DNA of 44,763 nt, from positions 1 to 44,763 of the forward strand of contig JBJEKJ010000042.1 of the NCBI GenBank assembly GCA_051878575.1, in the 5' to 3' direction. The notes below the pieces were generated by a model. That model was not told the origin of the DNA, did not search any database, and worked only from the letters and a program-made list of their open reading frames with translations. Position 1 is the stretch's first letter, and each line of letters opens with the position of its first letter. Shown here one piece after another: positions 1-8,633 of this stretch. The position numbers were made by a program, and so were the translations under genes. The DNA comes from CALZFJ01 sp051878575 (lineage in GTDB: Bacteria > Bacteroidota > Bacteroidia > Bacteroidales > Muribaculaceae).

Positions 1-638
1 GTCTACCCGACTTAATCAACGAAGGTAATCTTGGCTTGATTAAAGCTGCCCAGAAGTTTGACGAGACACGCGGATTCAAATTTATCTCCTATGCAGTGTG
101 GTGGATTCGTCAATCTATTCTTCAAGCACTTGCAGAGCAATCGCGTATTGTACGCCTACCACTCAACCAGGTTGGCTCGCTGAACAAAATCAGCAAGGCA
201 TTGTCGAAATTCGAGCAGGAAAACGAGCGCAGGCCCTCACCCGAGGAACTTGCAAAACAGCTCGACATTCCTGTCGACAAGATTTCCGACACGCTTAAAG
301 TCTCGGGCCGACACATCTCGGTCGACGCCCCGTTTGTAGAGGGCGAGGACAACAGCCTGCTTGATGTGCTAACCAATGACGACTCGCCAATGGCCGATTC
401 ATCGCTTAACCAGGAATCGCTCTCGAAAGAGGTCGACCGCGCGCTGAACCAACTTCATGAGCGCGAGCGCGACATCCTGAAAATGTTCTTCGGCATTGGA
501 TGTCAGGAAATGACACTTGAGGAGATAGGAGCGAAATTCGACCTTACACGCGAGCGTGTACGCCAGATAAAGGAGAAAGCGATTCGCAGGCTTAAAGGAC
601 AGAAAAGCCGACTATTGAAATCATATCTTGGCGATTGA
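1..638 (+). CDS. rpoD: Primary RNA polymerase sigma factor RpoD/SigA (5' end missing)
   Basis: This is the 3' part of the housekeeping sigma-70 gene. The reading frame is open from base 3, so the gene begins outside the window, and the apparent TTG start at 36 is internal. The visible 211 residues open in region 2, with the -10 recognition and melting motif FKFISYAVWWIRQSI. Region 3 follows (RIVRLPLNQ, then a PSPEELAKQLDI segment). Region 4 ends the protein with the -35 recognition helix-turn-helix TLEEIGAKFDLTRERVRQI. The protein directs core polymerase to vegetative promoters. Nothing suggests damage. A hairpin terminator follows 25 bases after the stop, so the gene ends its transcription unit. 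The family call is very secure. Assigning it as the principal sigma rests on the near-canonical regions 2 and 4. Confidence 0.97.
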   Translation, partial: LPDLINEGNLGLIKAAQKFDETRGFKFISYAVWWIRQSILQALAEQSRIVRLPLNQVGSLNKISKALSKFEQENERRPSPEELAKQLDIPVDKISDTLKVSGRHISVDAPFVEGEDNSLLDVLTNDDSPMADSSLNQESLSKEVDRALNQLHERERDILKMFFGIGCQEMTLEEIGAKFDLTRERVRQIKEKAIRRLKGQKSRLLKSYLGD

Positions 639-663
639 TACTACCAAGGTTATTAATGTATTA

Positions 664-698
664 CGGTCACTCATTACGACAATGAGCGGCCGTTTTTT
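664..698 (+). terminator. Intrinsic terminator after rpoD
   Basis: An imperfect 12-base stem pairs CGGTCACTCATT with AATGAGCGGCCG. It has one G-T pair and one mismatch, a five-base loop, and six T residues after it. Confidence 0.85.
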
Positions 699-760
699 AA
701 TAATCACTATGTAAATCCGGATTTTTGTATTAATTTAGCTGTGTCAATTCAATTCTCACT

Positions 761-1324
761 ATGAAACGATTAGGTATAGCCATCATTATAGTATTGCTTG
801 CCTCCGTATGCTTCTCAGCCGAGGCGCGCAAAGTCAAGGAGAAGAAACCTACACCGCCAAGTCTTTTCATGAGGCACTTTGCATGGGGCGTGGACGTAGG
901 CTCCTCAATCGACGTATCGGGCAATGACTTGTCGTCGATCGACATTTCGGCATATTTCGGTTACAAGAACTCTATTATACGCACTCTTGGAGCCGGGGTT
1001 GACATCCGCAACTCTTTAGGCAACAGCCACACGATGATTCCCGTGTATGCGATGATTCGCACCGATTTCTCCACCACACCGTCGCTGTGCTTTCTCGAGT
1101 CGAGAATAGGACACTCGTTCAATACACTGAATGCCACCACCGAAGAGAACGGGCTGTTCTTTTCGTTTGGTGTGGGATTCAACCTGTTCACATCTTCGAC
1201 AGTAAAGTCGCACATTGTGCTGTGCTATACATATAATGAGCTGAACCCCGACAATCTGCTCGAGTACACGCGTTTCAAGCACAATTTAAGCGCAATGTCG
1301 ATAAGGATTGGCGTTAACTTCTGA
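761..1324 (+). CDS. Small exported protein, probable outer-membrane beta-barrel
   Basis: I do not recognise a named family. The 187-residue product starts with a typical signal peptide (MKRLGIAIIIVLLASVCFS, then AEA as the likely cleavage site). A short lysine-rich linker follows. The rest alternates polar and hydrophobic residues in strand-sized blocks such as WGVDVGSSIDVS, SAYFGYKN, GAGVDIRNSLG, LFFSFGVGFNLF and SIRIGVNF. It ends in phenylalanine, as many outer-membrane barrels do. The size would suit a barrel of about eight strands. It stands alone between the rpoD terminator and the leu promoter, with no convincing promoter match upstream. The outer-membrane location is inferred from this pattern, and the function is unknown. 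Confidence 0.75.
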   Translation: MKRLGIAIIIVLLASVCFSAEARKVKEKKPTPPSLFMRHFAWGVDVGSSIDVSGNDLSSIDISAYFGYKNSIIRTLGAGVDIRNSLGNSHTMIPVYAMIRTDFSTTPSLCFLESRIGHSFNTLNATTEENGLFFSFGVGFNLFTSSTVKSHIVLCYTYNELNPDNLLEYTRFKHNLSAMSIRIGVNF

Positions 1325-1414
1325 TTTTTGTGGCAAAAACTACCAAAACAGTAAGCAAAATCAGGGTAAACCGATATAAATTATCACTAATAGTGCATTT
1401 TTTATTACATTTCA

Positions 1415-1445
1415 TTTGTTTTGTCGACTAAAAGCATTACCTTTG
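1415..1445 (+). promoter_or_regulatory. Promoter of the leu operon
   Basis: TTTG at 1415-1418, 19 bases of spacing, then TACCTTTG at 1438-1445. This is a full match to the Bacteroidetes promoter pattern. Transcription should start near 1449-1452, giving a leader of about 125 bases. Confidence 0.75.
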
Positions 1446-1457
1446 CAATAGTTTATT

Positions 1458-1495
1458 AGCCTTTCTTCACATTGTATGAGAAAGGCTGTTTTTTT
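1458..1495 (+). terminator. Terminator-like hairpin at the very start of the leu leader
   Basis: A perfect 9-bp stem pairs AGCCTTTCT (1458-1466) with AGAAAGGCT (1479-1487). The loop is 12 bases, and a run of seven T begins one base after the stem. It lies between the leu promoter and leuA, starting only about 6-9 bases after the predicted transcript start. It could attenuate the operon or act as a 5' stabilising stem. Confidence 0.6.
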
Positions 1496-1547
1496 AAGCG
1501 AGTCGTTGTCGCAAGTGGCATTGACCGATGTCACTTATGAGATATAG
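1476..1547 (+). CDS. Possible 23-codon leader peptide
   Basis: An ATG in the loop of the leader hairpin opens a 23-codon frame ending TAG at 1545-1547, reading MRKAVFLSESLSQVALTDVT and then YEI. It contains three leucines and three valines but no run of leucine codons, so a classical leucine attenuator is not obvious. No clear ribosome site precedes it. A second stem at 1513-1536 (AAGTGGCAT with ATGTCACTT, one G-T pair) lies inside the frame. It may be chance, and translation is unproven. Confidence 0.25.
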   Translation: MRKAVFLSESLSQVALTDVTYEI

Positions 1548-1578
1548 GCCGCACATAACAGATAAATGATAAAATGAC

Positions 1579-3075
1579 ATGAGCAATCGACTTTACATTT
1601 TCGACACCACGCTTCGCGATGGCGAGCAAGTACCGGGCTGTCAGTTGAACACAGTAGAGAAAATTCAGGTAGCCAGAGCCTTGGAGAGTCTTGGTGTCGA
1701 CGTCATCGAGGCCGGATTCCCGGTGTCGAGTCCGGGTGACTTCAACTCGGTGGTTGAGATTTCAAAAGCAGTAACATGGCCCACGATTTGCGCCCTCACG
1801 CGAGCCGTGGAGAAGGACATAGAAGTAGCTGCCGAAGCTCTGAAATACGCCAAGCGAGGAAGGATACATACCGGTATAGGCACATCCGACTACCATATAA
1901 AATATAAGTTCAATTCCACGCGCGAGGAGATTATAGAGCGAGCCGTGGCAGCCGTGGCCTATGCTAAGAAGTTTGTGGAAGACGTCCAATTCTATGCCGA
2001 GGATGCCGGGCGAACCGACAATGAGTATCTTGCCCGTGTTATCGAGGCGGTTATCAAGGCCGGAGCCACTGTGGTGAATATACCCGACACCACCGGATAT
2101 TGCCTCCCTGCCGAGTTTGGGGAAAAAATCAAGTATCTTGTCGACCATGTCGATGGCATCGACAAAGTGACAATTGCCACACACTGCCACAACGACCTCG
2201 GAATGGCCACTGCCAACACCATAGAGGGAATCTTGAACGGAGCACGTCAGGCCGAGGTGACAATCAACGGTATCGGCGAGCGCGCCGGCAACACCTCGCT
2301 TGAGGAGGTGGCAATGATATTCAAGAGCCACAAGGATCTGGGCATAGTCACCAACATAAATACCCCAAAAATCTACAACACAAGCCGCATGGTATCGAGC
2401 CTGATGAATATGCCCGTACAGCCAAACAAGGCAATCGTTGGGCGCAATGCCTTCGCACACTCGTCGGGGATACATCAGGATGGCGTGCTTAAGAACCGCG
2501 AGAGCTACGAGATTATCGACCCTAAAGACATTGGGCTCGACGAGAACTCAATCGTGCTCACAGCTCGAAGCGGACGCGCGGCATTGAAACACCGCCTGCA
2601 CGTTTTGGGTATTGAGTTGGATAAGGAGGCACTTGACAAGGCATACGAGGCATTCCTGCGGCTTGCCGACCGCAAGAAGGACATCAACGATGATGACATC
2701 ATGATGCTCGTGGGCAAGCACATCAACAAGGACGCCCGCATCAAGCTCGACTATCTGCAAGTGACGTCGGGCGTCGGGCTTCAGTCGGTGGCAAGCGTGA
2801 GACTCGACATCGCATCCGAGAAATTCGAGGCTTGTGCATCGGGCAACGGTCCGGTGGATGCCGCCATATCGGCTATAAAGCAGATTATTCATCGCCAGAT
2901 GGTGGTGAAGGAGTTCCTTATCCAAGCTATAACAAAGGGAAGCAACGATGTGGGCAAGGTGCACATGACTGTGGAATACGACGGCAACTCCTACTATGGA
3001 TTCTCGGCCAACACCGACATCGTTGCAGCTTCGGCCGAGGCATTCCTTAATGCCATAAACAAATTCGTTCATTAA
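1579..3075 (+). CDS. leuA: 2-isopropylmalate synthase LeuA
   Basis: This enzyme condenses acetyl-CoA with 2-oxoisovalerate, the first committed step of leucine synthesis in the cytoplasm. The catalytic TIM barrel fills about residues 1-270. It shows the family signature TLRDGEQ at 11-17 and the metal-binding HCHND at 202-206. NGIGERAGN follows near 236. A linker domain leads to the C-terminal allosteric LeuA dimer domain (from about 365), where leucine normally binds. At 498 residues it is full length and should therefore be feedback-regulated. The ATG at 1579 puts the first strand (RLYIFDTTLRDGEQ) at the usual place. It is the first gene of the leu operon, 18 bases before leuC. A second paralog lies in the same operon. 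Confidence 0.96.
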   Translation: MSNRLYIFDTTLRDGEQVPGCQLNTVEKIQVARALESLGVDVIEAGFPVSSPGDFNSVVEISKAVTWPTICALTRAVEKDIEVAAEALKYAKRGRIHTGIGTSDYHIKYKFNSTREEIIERAVAAVAYAKKFVEDVQFYAEDAGRTDNEYLARVIEAVIKAGATVVNIPDTTGYCLPAEFGEKIKYLVDHVDGIDKVTIATHCHNDLGMATANTIEGILNGARQAEVTINGIGERAGNTSLEEVAMIFKSHKDLGIVTNINTPKIYNTSRMVSSLMNMPVQPNKAIVGRNAFAHSSGIHQDGVLKNRESYEIIDPKDIGLDENSIVLTARSGRAALKHRLHVLGIELDKEALDKAYEAFLRLADRKKDINDDDIMMLVGKHINKDARIKLDYLQVTSGVGLQSVASVRLDIASEKFEACASGNGPVDAAISAIKQIIHRQMVVKEFLIQAITKGSNDVGKVHMTVEYDGNSYYGFSANTDIVAASAEAFLNAINKFVH

Positions 3076-3093
3076 CACAATATCAAGAATAAA

Positions 3094-4488
3094 ATGAATA
3101 CATTATTTGACAAGATATGGGACGCTCACGTCGTTAACCGCATTCCCGACGGGCCTACACAGCTTTACATCGATCGCCACTATTGCCACGAAGTGACAAG
3201 TCCGCAGGCATTCAACGGGCTGCGTGAGCGAGGCATCAAGGTTTTCCGTCCGGAAAAGACATTTTGCTCGCCCGATCACAATATACCCACACTCAACCAG
3301 GACCGACCGATTGCCGACCCGGTATCAAGGAACCAAGTTGAGACGCTCACCCGAAATGCAAACGAATTCGGACTGACACTTTTCGGGCTCGGACATCCAA
3401 AGAATGGCATAATCCATGTAATCGGTCCGGAAAACGGACTGACGCTTCCGGGCTACACCATCGTGTGCGGCGACAGCCACACCTCCACACACGGAGCTTT
3501 CGGTGCTGTGGCTTTCGGTATCGGCACAAGCGAGGTGGAGATGGTGCTTGCATCGCAGTGCATACTACAACCCAAGCCGAAAACAATGCGCATAACCATC
3601 AATGGCACACTGCGCGAGGCCGTCACAGCCAAGGATATGGCGCTCTACATCATTGCCAAGATGACTACCGGAGGCGCGACCGGCTATTTCGTGGAATATG
3701 CAGGCGAGGCAATCAGGGCACTCTCAATGGAGGAGCGGATGACGGTGTGCAACCTAAGCATCGAGATGGGTGCGCGAGGAGGAATGATAGCCCCCGACGA
3801 GACAACGTTCAGCTATATCAAAGGTCGCGAATACGCTCCGCAAGGTGAGGAATGGGAGAAGGCAATAGCTTACTGGCAAACACTGCATAGCGACGATGAC
3901 GCTGTTTTCGACAAGCAGATAACTTTCGATGCCGCCGACATTGAGCCACGTATAACCTATGGCACAAATCCTGGCATGGGAATAGGCATCAACGACAATA
4001 TTCCGTACATCGACGATATCGACGAAGCCGGGAAAATATCATTCGGCAAGTCGCTCGAATATATGGGATTCAAGCCGGGCCAAAGCCTTTTAGGCCATCC
4101 TATCGATTATGTGTTCTTGGGCAGTTGCACCAATGGCCGAATAGAGGATTTCAGGGCATTTGCCAACTTTGTGAAGGGTAAACGCAAGGCCGACAATGTG
4201 GTTGCATGGCTCGTACCCGGCTCATGGAAAGTCGATGCACAAATACGCGAGGAAGGGCTCGACTTGATTCTATCTGACGCTGGATTTGAGATACGTCAGC
4301 CCGGATGCTCGGCATGCCTTGCAATGAACGACGACAAGGTGCCCGCCGGAAAATATGCGGTGTCTACTTCCAACCGCAATTTCGAGGGACGTCAAGGCCC
4401 CGGAGCAAGAACAATTCTTGCCGGTCCGCTCGTAGCAGCGGCAGCGGCAATAACCGGAAAAATCACCGACCCACGAACCATTAGATGA
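3094..4488 (+). CDS. leuC: 3-isopropylmalate dehydratase large subunit LeuC
   Basis: With LeuD, this aconitase-family subunit isomerises 2-isopropylmalate to 3-isopropylmalate. The 4Fe-4S cluster ligands are visible as C345 (in FLGSCTNGR) and C405/C408 (in PGCSACLAMN). The active-site segment GDSHTSTHGAFGA lies at about 126-138. At 464 residues it is the usual bacterial length and looks intact. It sits 18 bases after leuA and 10 bases before leuD, so the subunits are made together. The cluster is oxygen-sensitive, which suits an anaerobe. The assignment is secure. Confidence 0.97.
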   Translation: MNTLFDKIWDAHVVNRIPDGPTQLYIDRHYCHEVTSPQAFNGLRERGIKVFRPEKTFCSPDHNIPTLNQDRPIADPVSRNQVETLTRNANEFGLTLFGLGHPKNGIIHVIGPENGLTLPGYTIVCGDSHTSTHGAFGAVAFGIGTSEVEMVLASQCILQPKPKTMRITINGTLREAVTAKDMALYIIAKMTTGGATGYFVEYAGEAIRALSMEERMTVCNLSIEMGARGGMIAPDETTFSYIKGREYAPQGEEWEKAIAYWQTLHSDDDAVFDKQITFDAADIEPRITYGTNPGMGIGINDNIPYIDDIDEAGKISFGKSLEYMGFKPGQSLLGHPIDYVFLGSCTNGRIEDFRAFANFVKGKRKADNVVAWLVPGSWKVDAQIREEGLDLILSDAGFEIRQPGCSACLAMNDDKVPAGKYAVSTSNRNFEGRQGPGARTILAGPLVAAAAAITGKITDPRTIR

Positions 4489-4498
4489 AAGGAGAACA

Positions 4499-5092
4499 AT
4501 GATTATGAAAGATAAATTCAGCACTCTTACCTCCACCTGCGTTCCGCTGCCGATGGAGAATATCGATACCGACCAGATTATCCCGGCGCGTTTTCTCAAA
4601 GCGACATCCAGAAAGGGATTTGGCGACAATCTTTTCCGCGACTGGCGCTACGACAGCGACGGCAACCCCATAAAGTCGTTCGTTCTGAACGATCCTACCT
4701 ATTCGGGCTCGGTGCTCGTAGCCGGAAAGAATTTCGGCTCGGGCTCAAGCCGCGAGCATGCGGCATGGGCGGTTGCCGGCTATGGATTCAAGGTTGTGGT
4801 ATCGAGTTTCTTCGCCGATATTTTCAAGAACAACGCATTAAACAACTGTGTACTGCCTGTGGTGGTGAGCGAGGGATTCTTGGCATCTTTATTCAAGTCG
4901 ATCGACTCTAATCCGATGACTACAGTGACCATCGACCTCGAGGCTCAGACTATCACCAACAATGCCACGACAGAGACGGAGCATTTTGACATCAATGCCT
5001 ACAAGAAGGGATGCCTGCTCAACGGGTTCGACGACATTGACTTCCTTCTGAGCAAAAAAGACGATATCGAGGCATGGGAGAGGCAAAAATGA
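4499..5092 (+). CDS. leuD: 3-isopropylmalate dehydratase small subunit LeuD
   Basis: This is the swivel-domain partner of LeuC. The N-terminus carries STCVPLPMENIDTDQIIPA, typical of the family. The substrate loop GKNFGSGSSREHAAW is at 77-91. The 197-residue length is normal. Two in-frame ATGs, at 4499 and 4505, are both possible. The second would begin MKDKFSTL, closer to what I remember of Bacteroides homologs, and GGAG lies just upstream of the first. The stop overlaps the next gene's ATG as ATGA (5089-5092), so translation of the second LeuA-like protein is probably coupled to LeuD. Confidence 0.95.
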   Translation: MIMKDKFSTLTSTCVPLPMENIDTDQIIPARFLKATSRKGFGDNLFRDWRYDSDGNPIKSFVLNDPTYSGSVLVAGKNFGSGSSREHAAWAVAGYGFKVVVSSFFADIFKNNALNNCVLPVVVSEGFLASLFKSIDSNPMTTVTIDLEAQTITNNATTETEHFDINAYKKGCLLNGFDDIDFLLSKKDDIEAWERQK

Positions 5093-6630
5093 GCTCGGAT
5101 CACGCATTGAGCCGACAAATCGAAATTCTCGACACTACACTGCGCGATGGCGAACAGACTTCGGGAGTGAGTTTCTCGCCTTCGGAGAAGTTGAGCATTG
5201 CCCGACTTATCCTCAATGAGCTGAGGGTGCCGAGAATCGAGGTAGCTTCGGCTCGTGTATCTTCAGGCGAATTCAACTCAGTATCGAAGATTTGCTCTTG
5301 GGCCAAACGCACCAACCAACTCAGCAAAATCGAAATCCTTGGATTCGTCGACGACGGAATATCCATCAATTGGATAAAAAGCGTGGGCGGCAAGGTGATG
5401 AACCTGCTCGGCAAAGGCTCGGAGAAACACTGCCGGCTGCAACTTGGGAAAACTCCCGAGGAGCATATTGCCGACATTAAGGCCAATGTGCTGCAAGCCA
5501 CTGCCGAAGGATTAACCGTGAACCTATATCTCGAGGACTGGTCAAATGGTATCATCAGCTCACCGCAATACGTCTACAACCTTATGGACGAATTGGTGAA
5601 GCTGCCTGTAAAGCGTTTCATGCTTCCCGATACGCTTGGAATTATGAACCCGAATCAGGTGTATGAATACTGCAAGCGTATGGTCGGCCGCTATCCTGAG
5701 GCTCATTTCGATTTTCACGCACATAACGACTACGATCTGGCGACGTCAAATTCGTTTGCTGCCGGGTTGGTGGGCGTAAAAGGCCTGCACTGCACCATCA
5801 ACGGACTTGGCGAGCGTGCCGGCAACGCACCGCTGTCGAGCGTGATAGCCGTGGTCCACGACATGCTGCACAAGTCTACCGGAGTCGATGAGCGGAAAAT
5901 CAACCGCGTGAGCCACATCGTGGAGTCATACTCGGGAATAATCGTACCTGCCAACAAACCGATTATCGGCGATAGCGTGTTCACCCAGTGTGCCGGAGTG
6001 CATGCCGACGGCGACAACAAAAGCAATCTCTACTACAACGACTTGCTGCCCGAGCGATTCGGGCGTGAGCGCGTGTATGCCCTCGGCAAGACATCGGGCA
6101 AGGCCAACATAAAGAAAAATCTTGAGAATATTGGCGTCGAGCTCAACGAGGAGGAGATAAAAATGGTCACGCAGCGCGTGATTGAGCTCGGCGACAAGAA
6201 GGAGATAGTGACACCCGACGACTTGCCATATATTGTCGCCGACGTGCTGAAGCACGACATCAAGCAGAACAAAGTGCGAATTATCAATTATGCCCTGAGC
6301 CTGTCGCAGGGACTGCGCCCAACCGCGACCATCAAACTCGACGTCGATGGCAAGGAATTCCAACAGAGCGCCGCAGGCGACGGACAGTTTGACGCATTCG
6401 TGCGGGCTGTCAAAAAAATCTACAAGGAGAACCTAAACCGCCACTTCCCGATGCTCACCAACTACATCGTGAACATTCCTCCCGGAGGCCGTACCGACGC
6501 TCTCGTGCACACCACAATATCGTGGGAATACAACGGACATCAGTTCAAGACTCGCGGACTCGATGCCGACCAGATAGAGGCTGCCATACAGGCGACGCTG
6601 AAAATGCTTAACATTATTGAGAACATTTAA
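5089..6630 (+). CDS. Second LeuA-family enzyme (isopropylmalate or citramalate synthase)
   Basis: A LeuA paralog of 513 residues. It has the catalytic signature TTLRDGEQ (16-23), the metal motif HAHND (210-214) and a C-terminal LeuA dimer domain (about 375-513). The barrel differs clearly from that of the first leuA gene, for example VSFSPSEKLSIARLILNEL near the start and WSNGIISSPQYVYNL near 151-165. Such paralogs often turn out to be citramalate synthases (pyruvate plus acetyl-CoA, feeding isoleucine synthesis). Others are isopropylmalate synthase isozymes. The sequence alone does not decide, so I give no symbol. I chose the ATG at 5089, which forms ATGA with the leuD stop. An upstream in-frame ATG at 5074 would lengthen the overlap to 19 bases. 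Confidence 0.9.
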   Translation: MSSDHALSRQIEILDTTLRDGEQTSGVSFSPSEKLSIARLILNELRVPRIEVASARVSSGEFNSVSKICSWAKRTNQLSKIEILGFVDDGISINWIKSVGGKVMNLLGKGSEKHCRLQLGKTPEEHIADIKANVLQATAEGLTVNLYLEDWSNGIISSPQYVYNLMDELVKLPVKRFMLPDTLGIMNPNQVYEYCKRMVGRYPEAHFDFHAHNDYDLATSNSFAAGLVGVKGLHCTINGLGERAGNAPLSSVIAVVHDMLHKSTGVDERKINRVSHIVESYSGIIVPANKPIIGDSVFTQCAGVHADGDNKSNLYYNDLLPERFGRERVYALGKTSGKANIKKNLENIGVELNEEEIKMVTQRVIELGDKKEIVTPDDLPYIVADVLKHDIKQNKVRIINYALSLSQGLRPTATIKLDVDGKEFQQSAAGDGQFDAFVRAVKKIYKENLNRHFPMLTNYIVNIPPGGRTDALVHTTISWEYNGHQFKTRGLDADQIEAAIQATLKMLNIIENI

Positions 6631-6647
6631 CTGAACATTTTAAATAT

Positions 6648-7709
6648 ATGAATTTCAAAATTGCTGTACTTGCCGGCGACGGCATCGGGCCCGAAATCTC
6701 ACGACAGGGAGTCGACGTAATGACTGCCGTATGCGAGAAGTTCGGCCATAATGTGAACTATGATTATGCGATTTGTGGCGCCGACGCCATCGACAAGGTG
6801 GGCGACCCATTCCCCGAGGAGACATTCCAAATCTGCAAGAATGCCGATGCGGTGCTTTTCTCAGCAGTAGGCGACCCTAAATTCGACAATAACCCCACGG
6901 CGAAAGTGCGGCCCGAACAAGGATTGCTCGCCATGCGCAAGAAGTTGGGGCTTTTTGCAAACATTCGCCCCGTGCAGACGTTCAAGTGCCTGCTGCACAA
7001 GTCGCCATTACGAGCCGACCTTGTCGATGGAGCCGATTTCCTATGCATACGCGAGCTTACCGGTGGAATGTACTTCGGCGAAAAATATCAAGACAACGAC
7101 AAAGCATTCGACACCAATATGTACACTCGCCCCGAGATTGAGCGCATTCTTAAGGTAGGATTCGAATATGCCATGAAGCGCCGAAAGCATCTTACCGTGG
7201 TCGATAAGGCCAATGTGCTTGCTTCAAGCCGCTTATGGCGACAGATAGCACAGGAGATGGCTCCGCTATATCCCGAGGTGAGCACCGACTATATGTATGT
7301 CGACAACGCAGCAATGCGCATGATTCAGGATCCTCGCTTCTTCGACGTGATGGTGACTGAGAACACTTTTGGCGACATCCTCACCGATGAAGGCTCATGC
7401 ATCAGCGGCTCAATGGGGTTGCTCCCTTCGGCATCGACAGGCGAGAGCACTCCTGTATTTGAGCCGATTCACGGCTCATGGCCTCAGGCTAAGGGACTTA
7501 ACATAGCCAACCCTCTTGCTCAGATACTGTCGGTGGCCATGCTATTCGAGTATTTCAACCTGAAAGAGGAAGGTGCGCTTATACGCAAGGCTGTCGACGC
7601 ATCGCTCGACGCCAACGTGCGCACCCCTGAGATTCAAGTTGAGGGGGGCGAGAAATATGGCACTAAGGAAGTCGGCGCATGGATTGTCGACTATATCACT
7701 AAGGCATAA
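6648..7709 (+). CDS. leuB: 3-isopropylmalate dehydrogenase LeuB
   Basis: This enzyme oxidises and decarboxylates 3-isopropylmalate to 2-oxoisocaproate, using NAD. The start KIAVLAGDGIGPEI is the isocitrate/isopropylmalate dehydrogenase hallmark. The arginine substrate segment (REL-TGGMYFGEK, about 131-144) is present. So are the VDKANVL loop near 184 and the metal-binding VTENTFGDILTDE near 236. The NAD-side segment EPIHGSWPQAKG is near 271. Length is normal at 353 residues. It is the last gene of the leu operon, 17 bases after the second leuA-like gene, and is followed by a strong terminator. If the paralog makes citramalate, LeuCD and LeuB could also serve 2-oxobutyrate synthesis. That last point is inference. 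Confidence 0.96.
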   Translation: MNFKIAVLAGDGIGPEISRQGVDVMTAVCEKFGHNVNYDYAICGADAIDKVGDPFPEETFQICKNADAVLFSAVGDPKFDNNPTAKVRPEQGLLAMRKKLGLFANIRPVQTFKCLLHKSPLRADLVDGADFLCIRELTGGMYFGEKYQDNDKAFDTNMYTRPEIERILKVGFEYAMKRRKHLTVVDKANVLASSRLWRQIAQEMAPLYPEVSTDYMYVDNAAMRMIQDPRFFDVMVTENTFGDILTDEGSCISGSMGLLPSASTGESTPVFEPIHGSWPQAKGLNIANPLAQILSVAMLFEYFNLKEEGALIRKAVDASLDANVRTPEIQVEGGEKYGTKEVGAWIVDYITKA

Positions 7710-7735
7710 TTCGGCGTCACACATATAAAACAACA

Positions 7736-7786
7736 AGGTGCAATGTCGAAGTCTCCAATCGAGACCATGACATTGCACCTGTTTTT
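7736..7786 (+). terminator. Strong terminator after leuB, probably bidirectional
   Basis: A perfect 12-bp stem pairs AGGTGCAATGTC with GACATTGCACCT. Inside its loop a second 5-bp stem (GTCTC/GAGAC) forms. Five T follow on the plus strand. On the minus strand a T-rich stretch follows too, so it may also end the convergent gene at 7799. Confidence 0.92.
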
Positions 7787-7798
7787 ACTTATATCTAT

Positions 7799-8581
7799 TT
7801 ACTTTGACATCAGCTCGGCTATATTGTAAATTATCGCTCCAATGCCAACTATATAGACAGATCCAAACACGATACTATAAAATACAAACAGAGCCATACG
7901 CTTGATCGACTTCACGATACTATCCGGAAAGACCTTATACAATGATATTCCGCCCAACAGCACAGTGTAATATTCAGGCACAGATATGCTATCATCTCCC
8001 ATTACCCATATTATGGGCAATAATATAATATCGGATATGTAGAGCAAGCAAAGGAAGAATACTCCCGCAAACATATATTCCACCCAATTATGACGTCCTG
8101 CACCTGCCTTACGATAGGCAAGGCGAACCGCAAACAGAATTGGGATGATAAGTATGAGCGACGTGATAGTCTGATTGTCGATTAGAAAACTCACGATAGC
8201 TGCCACGGATTGAACCAATTCCGACTGCGTGGCAATAAAATCCATATCAAGAACCGGTAAAATACCGCACCACTTGCTGAAAAGCAGATCATAGAACACA
8301 AGCAGCACAAGCATCAAAAACGGCGGAGTGTAGCGCACACGTTTTCCTGCGACAAACTCACCCACGACCTTCCAGGGACGGCAGATAAGATTGCCGATAG
8401 TGCTGAAAAACGTACTGTTCACTCTTAGCAGCCCCGACGAGCAGTACACAGCCAGATTCTTCGCCGTGAGCCGACCTACCGCTGTCGACTGTCCGCAGTT
8501 CGGGCAATATTTTCCATCACACTCGGTGCCACAATTCAGGCACACCACTCTACTATATTTTCTGTCGCATTTCTCCTCCAT
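7799..8581 (-). CDS. DUF3667-type zinc-ribbon membrane protein
   Basis: The first 30 residues form a zinc ribbon with cysteines at 14, 17, 26 and 29 (CLNCG, then YCPNCGQ). Next comes a conserved cytoplasmic segment (LTAKNL through RPWKVVGEFVAGKRVRYTPPF) typical of DUF3667. About four or five hydrophobic segments follow, for example FLMLVLLVFYDLLF, SLILIIPILFAV and the FAGVFFLCLLYI region. The biochemical role of the family is unknown to me. At 260 residues it is a usual length. It has its own promoter and converges on the leu operon across a shared terminator. The domain call rests on the zinc ribbon plus the GKRVRYTPP motif. Confidence 0.8.
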   Translation of the reverse strand: MEEKCDRKYSRVVCLNCGTECDGKYCPNCGQSTAVGRLTAKNLAVYCSSGLLRVNSTFFSTIGNLICRPWKVVGEFVAGKRVRYTPPFLMLVLLVFYDLLFSKWCGILPVLDMDFIATQSELVQSVAAIVSFLIDNQTITSLILIIPILFAVRLAYRKAGAGRHNWVEYMFAGVFFLCLLYISDIILLPIIWVMGDDSISVPEYYTVLLGGISLYKVFPDSIVKSIKRMALFVFYSIVFGSVYIVGIGAIIYNIAELMSK

Positions 8582-8601
8582 CTACTGATGCTATTTTTAT
8601 G

Positions 8602-8633
8602 CAAAGTTACGCAACTATTCGGTTTCTTGCAAA
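8602..8633 (-). promoter_or_regulatory. Promoter of the DUF3667 gene
   Basis: On the minus strand: TTTG (8633-8630), 20 bases, then TAACTTTG (8609-8602). Its -33 box lies within the T-run that serves the gdhA terminator. Confidence 0.65.

Noticed and set aside
1762..2475. 237-codon minus-strand frame inside leuA
   Set aside because: Antisense shadow of leuA with no domain signal; the same holds for other long antisense frames, such as 2548-3078, 16233-17057, 33941-34675 and 40998-41774.
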